This document shows, piece after piece, positions 50,258 through 54,066 of a DNA stretch of 54,066 nt. The notes under the pieces were generated by a model. The model was not told where the DNA came from. It saw nothing but the letters and a program-made list of their open reading frames with translations, and ran no database searches. Every line of letters begins with the position of its first letter. Position 1 is the first letter of the stretch. This DNA comes from an uncultured Oscillospiraceae bacterium (GTDB lineage Bacteria; Bacillota; Clostridia; Oscillospirales; Oscillospiraceae): positions 1 to 54,066 of the forward strand of contig CAJTPV010000021.1 of NCBI GenBank assembly GCA_910578505.1, read 5' to 3'. The translations under genes and the position numbers were made by a program.

Positions 50258-52141
50258 TCAGACTTGGATCACTTTGTCCAGCGCGCGGCAGTCTCCGGTC
50301 TGGATGGTCAGAGCGGTGTAGTCGTCAGAGTTGGTGACCAGCACCACCACGCAGTCGGGATGCCCGGCCTGGGCGATCTTCTCCCGGTCAAAGGTGATGA
50401 GGGTCTCGCCGGCCTTCACCTGCTGCCCCTCCTGGACGAAGCATTGGAAGCCGTCTCCGCCCATGGCCACCGTGTCCACGCCCACGTGGATGAGCAGCTC
50501 CATGCCGTCGGGGGAGGTGACGCCCACCGCGTGTTTGGTGTCGGTCACAGAGGAGATCTCGCCGTCAAAGGGGGCCACAATCACGCCCTCTGTGGGGTTG
50601 ATCCCCACGCCCCGGCCCAGGACGCCGGCGGCAAAGGTTTCGTCAGGAATCTCCTCAGAGGGGAACGCGCTGCCGGAGACAGGGGCGTACACCGTACCGG
50701 GCTGGCAGTCCACGGTGAGGGCGGGCTTCTGGGATGGAGCGGGCTTCTTTTCGGCGGGCGCGGCGTCCTTAAAGCCGAAGAACCAGGTCAGTACAAAGGC
50801 CACGCCCGCGGATACGGCCATCATGATGATGTAGTTGATGGGGTCATGGAGGCACAGCAGCAGGCCGAAGATGCCGGTCACGCCGGTACCGCTGGCGCCC
50901 AGGCCCACCAGGGAGGCGTACATGGCGCCCGCCGCGCCGCCGATGGCGCCGCAGACAAAGGGCTTGAAGTGGCGCAGGTTCACGCCGAAGATGGCGGGCT
51001 CCGTGATGCCCATGAAGCAGGACAGGGAGGACGGGAGGGCCACCGCCTTGATCTTGGCGTTTCTGGTCTTCAGCGCCACGGCCAGGGTGGCTGCGCCCTG
51101 GGCCAGGTTGGCGGCGGACGCCAGAGGCAGCCAGTAGGTAAAGCCGTACTTGGCGATCTGACCCACGTCGATGACGGTGTACATGTGGTGGATGCCGCCC
51201 ACCACGGTCAGGGAGTAGAGGCCGCCCATCACCAGGCTGCCCAGGCCGAAGGGCAGGGTCAGCAGGGTCAGGATGCCGTTGATGATGCCGTTTTCAATGG
51301 TCACGAAGATGGGCCCGATGATGGAGAGGGTCAGGTAGCCGGTGACGAACACGCTGACCAGGGGTGTCACGAACAGGTCCAGCATGGCGGGGACGAGCTT
51401 GTGCAGGCGCTTTTCAATCAAGCACAGCACCCACACGGCGATGATCACCGGGATAACGTGGCCCTGATAGCCCACCATGTCCACGCTGTACAAACCGAAC
51501 CAGACCTGCTGGGTCTGGAGCACACCCTGGGTGGCCACGGTCCAGGCGTTCTGCAGGTTGGGGTGGATCATGATCATGCCGATGACCGCCCCCAGGAAGG
51601 GGTTCCCGCCAAAGGCCCTGGCGGCGCTGAAGGCAATCAGGATGGGCAGGAAGGTGTAGGCCGTGTTGGCGAAGAGGTTGGCGAAGACGTAGATGGAGCC
51701 AGAGGTGTCGATATCAAGAAAGCCGTTGTTGACCATGAAGGTCAGGGCCTCCATGATGCCCATGAGGAAGCCGCTGGCCACAATGGCCGGGATGATGGGC
51801 ACAAACACGTCGCCCAGGGTCTTGATGGCCCGCTTGAAGACGTTCTGCTTGGCCGCAGCTGCCGCCTTGACGTCCTCCTTTGACGCGGCGGTAAGGCCGG
51901 AAATGGCGATAAATTCGTCATAGACCTTGTTGACCACGCCGGTGCCCAGGATGATCTGCAGCTGGCCGGAGGCGCTGAACACGCCCTTGACGCCGTCAAT
52001 ATCCTCCACGGCCTTGGCGTCACACTTGGCGTTGTCCGCCAGCACCAGCCGCAGGCGGGTGGCGCAGTGGGCGGCGGAGATCAGGTTCTCCTTTTTTCCC
52101 ACCTTTTCATAGATTTGCTGTGCTGTTTTCGCGTAATCCAT
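50258..52141 (-). CDS. Sucrose-type PTS transporter, fused EIIBCA
   Basis: 627 residues in the order EIIB-EIIC-EIIA. EIIB starts at the N-terminus with the phospho-Cys C26 in AAHCATRLRL. The EIIC domain has about ten membrane segments between residues 110 and 460 and the GITEPAIFGVNLRHFKPF motif of the Glc/sucrose/beta-glucoside superfamily. An Ala/Pro/Lys linker joins EIIA, whose active His is H552 in LLIHVGVDTV. It imports sucrose as sucrose-6-phosphate using HPr-derived phosphate. Sucrose specificity is inferred from the GH32 partner and LacI regulator; trehalose or beta-glucosides are less likely. Two operators flank its promoter (52203-52263). Confidence 0.93.
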   Translation of the reverse strand: MDYAKTAQQIYEKVGKKENLISAAHCATRLRLVLADNAKCDAKAVEDIDGVKGVFSASGQLQIILGTGVVNKVYDEFIAISGLTAASKEDVKAAAAAKQNVFKRAIKTLGDVFVPIIPAIVASGFLMGIMEALTFMVNNGFLDIDTSGSIYVFANLFANTAYTFLPILIAFSAARAFGGNPFLGAVIGMIMIHPNLQNAWTVATQGVLQTQQVWFGLYSVDMVGYQGHVIPVIIAVWVLCLIEKRLHKLVPAMLDLFVTPLVSVFVTGYLTLSIIGPIFVTIENGIINGILTLLTLPFGLGSLVMGGLYSLTVVGGIHHMYTVIDVGQIAKYGFTYWLPLASAANLAQGAATLAVALKTRNAKIKAVALPSSLSCFMGITEPAIFGVNLRHFKPFVCGAIGGAAGAMYASLVGLGASGTGVTGIFGLLLCLHDPINYIIMMAVSAGVAFVLTWFFGFKDAAPAEKKPAPSQKPALTVDCQPGTVYAPVSGSAFPSEEIPDETFAAGVLGRGVGINPTEGVIVAPFDGEISSVTDTKHAVGVTSPDGMELLIHVGVDTVAMGGDGFQCFVQEGQQVKAGETLITFDREKIAQAGHPDCVVVLVTNSDDYTALTIQTGDCRALDKVIQV

Positions 52142-52202
52142 ACTCTCTTTTCCTTTCCGTTACTGTATTTTTCCCTCGCCGGAGGGGGAATCACACCTGT
52201 AA

Positions 52203-52214
52203 GAATACGTATTC
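52203..52214. promoter_or_regulatory. Operator O2 for the LacI-type regulator
   Basis: Perfect 12-bp palindrome GAATACGTATTC, downstream of the likely start point of the PTS operon. Identical to sites at 52252 and 53279. Confidence 0.85.
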
Positions 52215-52251
52215 TCAACAGAGGAAAATATAATCTCCGGATTCTTGGAGA

Positions 52252-52263
52252 GAATACGTATTC
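52252..52263. promoter_or_regulatory. Operator O1 for the LacI-type regulator
   Basis: Perfect palindrome GAATACGTATTC, 49 bp centre-to-centre from O2. The A+T-rich -10-like TATATT (52227-52232, minus strand) lies between them, so O1 covers the -35 region. Confidence 0.85.
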
Positions 52264-52275
52264 ACATCTGGCCTG

Positions 52276-52302
52276 AAAAAGAACCGCAAAGCGGGTTCTT
52301 TT
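52276..52302 (-). terminator. Terminator of the LacI-type gene
   Basis: Minus strand hairpin AAGAACC / GGTTCTT around a short GC-rich loop, followed by TTTTT; starts at the stop codon of the regulator. Confidence 0.75.
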
Positions 52303-53265
52303 TTAGGCGCTCTCCCTGGGGACCAGCATGGCGCGGAGAGGCAGGTCCCACAGCGGATGCCCGCCGGGATGCTCGATCCGGTACAGCAGCCGGGTGACAG
52401 CCTCCTGCGCCATCCGCGCAATGGGCTGGGAGACACTGCTCAGGCTGGGATGCAGATACCGGCTCATCATTGTGTCGTCAAAGCCAATCACACCAGCCTG
52501 GCCGGGAACCGCGATATGCAGCTCCCGCAGAAGGCTGAGAATCCGCAGGGCATAGATGTCGTTTCCGGCAAAGACAGCCAGACGCTGCCCGGACAGAGGG
52601 GCGCAGGCCTCCAGCGCTTTTTTCATCTGCCCGTCGTGCTGGTACACAATATTTGTGGCCGCCTGCCCCGTCTCCGTCAGGGCCCGGCGGAAGCCCACAT
52701 ATTTGCGGTCATATTCCTTTCCGATAAACAAAAACCGCTCGTAGCCCCGCCCGGCCAGATACCGGGCCACCATCTCCCCGGCCTCCGCATGGTCCACATA
52801 GACAGAATCCAAACCTCTCGCCGGACGTGTGATGGACACCACGGGCACATCCAGCTTCTCCGCGTAGGCCAGCCAGGTCTCGCTGGTCTCCCGGATGGGG
52901 ACGGCCAGAACGCCGTCCACCCGGTAGCGCCGCACCACGTCCAGATATTCCAGCTCGCTGTCCGGGTTGTAATCGCTGTTGAAGAGGATGATGCTGTACC
53001 CGTGTTTCCGGGCCTCCGTCTCCACCGCTTTGGCCACATCTGCAAAAAAGCCGTTGGAGATATCGGTCAAAAGCACGCCCAGCAGGTGCGTCTTGCTGCC
53101 CTGCAGGCCCTTGGCCAGGGCGTTCGGCTGATAGTCGTGTTCTTTGGCGCAGGCCAGGACCCGCTCCCGGATCTCCGGCGCTACGTTCATATTCCCGTTG
53201 AGCACACGGGAGACCGTGGGCTGGGATACCTTTGTTAATCTTGCAATTTCTGTCATCGTAATCAT
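52303..53265 (-). CDS. LacI-family transcriptional regulator of the sucrose operon
   Basis: 320 residues from ATG 53265; GTG 53277 and ATG 53256 are also in frame, and the Shine-Dalgarno is weak. The N-terminal HTH reads ITMTEIARLTKVSQPTVSRVLNG, followed by the hinge helix ALAKGLQGSKT. A periplasmic-binding-protein-like effector domain carries GVLLTDISNGFFADV, VVSITRP and GFDDTMMSRYLHPSLSSVSQP. It should bind GAATACGTATTC, which occurs in front of its own gene and twice at the PTS promoter. The inducer is probably a sucrose-derived sugar phosphate (inference). Confidence 0.94.
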   Translation of the reverse strand: MITMTEIARLTKVSQPTVSRVLNGNMNVAPEIRERVLACAKEHDYQPNALAKGLQGSKTHLLGVLLTDISNGFFADVAKAVETEARKHGYSIILFNSDYNPDSELEYLDVVRRYRVDGVLAVPIRETSETWLAYAEKLDVPVVSITRPARGLDSVYVDHAEAGEMVARYLAGRGYERFLFIGKEYDRKYVGFRRALTETGQAATNIVYQHDGQMKKALEACAPLSGQRLAVFAGNDIYALRILSLLRELHIAVPGQAGVIGFDDTMMSRYLHPSLSSVSQPIARMAQEAVTRLLYRIEHPGGHPLWDLPLRAMLVPRESA

Positions 53266-53278
53266 AAGCCGCACCAAA

Positions 53279-53290
53279 GAATACGTATTC
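53279..53290. promoter_or_regulatory. Operator O3 at the regulator's own promoter
   Basis: Third identical GAATACGTATTC, 16-27 bp past the -10 of the promoter at 53306-53334 and 14 bp before the ATG; indicates autorepression. Confidence 0.85.
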
Positions 53291-53305
53291 AGAACTGATG
53301 ATTGT

Positions 53306-53334
53306 ACTATAGCACATTATCCGCCTGGTTTCAA
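53306..53334 (-). promoter_or_regulatory. Promoter of the LacI-type regulator gene
   Basis: Minus strand TTGAAA, 17-bp spacer, TATAGT, with extended TGCTATAGT. Confidence 0.75.
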
Positions 53335-53389
53335 TAGGCATAGCTGATGAAAAGGCCGCCGTTTTTTTGTATATTTCAACCATGAGGAA

Positions 53390-53418
53390 GCCGCCGCCCC
53401 CGCGGAGGGGACGGCGGC
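53390..53418 (-). terminator. GC-rich hairpin downstream of acsB
   Basis: GCCGCCGCCCC and GGGG-A-CGGCGGC pair with one bulge. A second GGCCGCCG/CGGCGGCC pairing with an element at 53354-53361, followed by TTTT on the minus strand, is possible. Terminator role is likely but unproven. Confidence 0.5.
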
Positions 53419-53440
53419 CAATATGTCGCACGATAATCGC

Positions 53441-54066
53441 TTACATCAGCGGATCCATGCTCAGAACCGGGTGACCCTTCTCGGTCAGGTAGTTCAGCAG
53501 GGTCTCGGCATCCTCGGTAACGGTCTCGTCGCCGATCATGTCGCAGAAGTTATCCACGCCGTACAGCTCCTTGGCGGACTCGTTGACGCGCTCCGCCACC
53601 TGGTCCTTCAGCGCCTTGGGCATCCAGACGATGCGGCCCAGACCGCCCTCCGCCTTCATGAACTTCTTGGAGGCGATGAAGTGCTTGCCGTGGCCCATGA
53701 AGCCCGGGGTCTGCACGCCGCCGCCGGTCATGGAGGCCATCTCGGAGAAGGTCATGCCCAGGGGGGTCATGCCCGCGTGCTCGCGGTTGACGATGACCAC
53801 GCCGTTGGAGAAGGGCTCAATGCCGCAGATGCACTCGAAGCAGCCGCAGGAGGTCATGGGGTCCTCCATGATGGAGTACAGGGTGACGGACTCCAGCGCG
53901 CCCTGGCTGTACTTCTTGACCGCGTCGTTGACCTCTTCCCAGCGGCCGATATTCTCGTCGATGATGTGTTCCTTGGGGACAATCTGGCAGGGACCGGAGG
54001 GGTCCAGCTCGTTGGTGGCCTTGGCGTCCAGCCAGCTCACCGCGCCGCACAGGCCCAGACGCTCCG
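53441..54066 (-). CDS. acsB: Acetyl-CoA synthase (CODH/ACS beta subunit), C-terminal part
   Basis: The last 207 residues and the stop are visible; the gene continues past the right edge. The open frame's apparent GTG start at 54040 is an internal Val in CGAVSWLDAK. The motif DPMTSCGCFECICGIEPFSNG contains the CGC pair that bridges the nickel sites of the A-cluster, and GGGVQTPGFMGHGKHF, MPKALKDQV and NEVDNFCDMI-type residues match AcsB/CdhC. The enzyme condenses CO, a methyl group from the corrinoid protein and CoA to acetyl-CoA in the Wood-Ljungdahl pathway. Its partners (acsCDE, CODH) should lie beyond 54066. Confidence 0.93.
   Translation of the reverse strand, partial: ERLGLCGAVSWLDAKATNELDPSGPCQIVPKEHIIDENIGRWEEVNDAVKKYSQGALESVTLYSIMEDPMTSCGCFECICGIEPFSNGVVIVNREHAGMTPLGMTFSEMASMTGGGVQTPGFMGHGKHFIASKKFMKAEGGLGRIVWMPKALKDQVAERVNESAKELYGVDNFCDMIGDETVTEDAETLLNYLTEKGHPVLSMDPLM

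Noticed and set aside
54038..54040. GTG start of a short 199-residue protein
   Set aside because: It is an internal Val of AcsB; the frame stays open to the window edge and matches the AcsB core.

Overview
The window looks like chromosome from a GC-rich, anaerobic member of the Clostridia, probably the Oscillospiraceae (Flavonifractor/Lawsonibacter/Intestinimonas-like). This is inferred from gene content and codon bias, not from a marker gene. The clues are the Firmicutes block hprK-murB-rapZ-yvcK-whiA, a single-chain pyruvate:ferredoxin oxidoreductase, an acetyl-CoA synthase (AcsB) running off the right edge, a sucrose PTS, BceAB/VanRS-like ABC and two-component modules, AGGAGG-type ribosome binding sites and sigma-A promoters with 17-bp spacers. 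No rRNA, tRNA, CRISPR array, insertion sequence or phage gene was recognised.

Layout. 1-231: the last codons of a protein ending in an acidic hexapeptide repeat. 443-8358: a 1607-residue HD / nucleotidyltransferase / phosphoribosyltransferase-like fusion, translationally coupled to a lactate/malate-dehydrogenase-like protein and followed by a FapA-like protein. 8471-8659: rpmB on the minus strand. 8877-14657: hprK, a ROK kinase, murB, rapZ, yvcK and whiA. 14661-15567: a small Cys-rich redox protein between two inverted copies of a structured repeat; a third copy lies at 28936-29114. 15617-19708: dnaE and a Uma2-family gene. 19848-23083: an FtsX-type ABC exporter. 23231-25662: a decayed secreted-protein gene, then a VWA/MoxR pair whose MoxR has a His/Cys-rich tail. 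25833-28853: MgtC, an M20 amidohydrolase and an LD-carboxypeptidase. 29124-31158: serC-serA. 31381-36325: a response regulator, histidine kinase and second ABC exporter. 36561-37907: a PsiE-like membrane protein and an Rpn-family nuclease. 37992-41663: the pyruvate:ferredoxin oxidoreductase. 41943-42475: an XRE regulator with a DUF6442-like membrane protein. 42674-47842: yifB, prmA, ychF (minus strand), an acyltransferase-like membrane protein and a NUDIX hydrolase. 47900-53265: an MBL hydrolase and a sucrose regulon (GH32, PTS IIBCA, LacI). 53441-54066: the C-terminal part of AcsB.

How the genes fit together. Sucrose would be imported and phosphorylated by the PTS protein, cleaved by the GH32 enzyme, and controlled by the LacI protein through three identical 12-bp palindromes. 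HprK is the sensor arm of PTS-linked carbon control. Pyruvate:ferredoxin oxidoreductase would supply acetyl-CoA and reduced ferredoxin, and AcsB links the organism to the Wood-Ljungdahl pathway. RapZ, YvcK, WhiA and MurB form the envelope/central-carbon homeostasis cluster.

Least explained parts: the HD/nucleotidyltransferase/PRTase giant with its dehydrogenase partner; the dispersed hairpin element, which shows compensatory base changes between copies; the metal-binding tail on MoxR; and an ABC operon with a response-regulator-type direct repeat but no adjacent two-component system.
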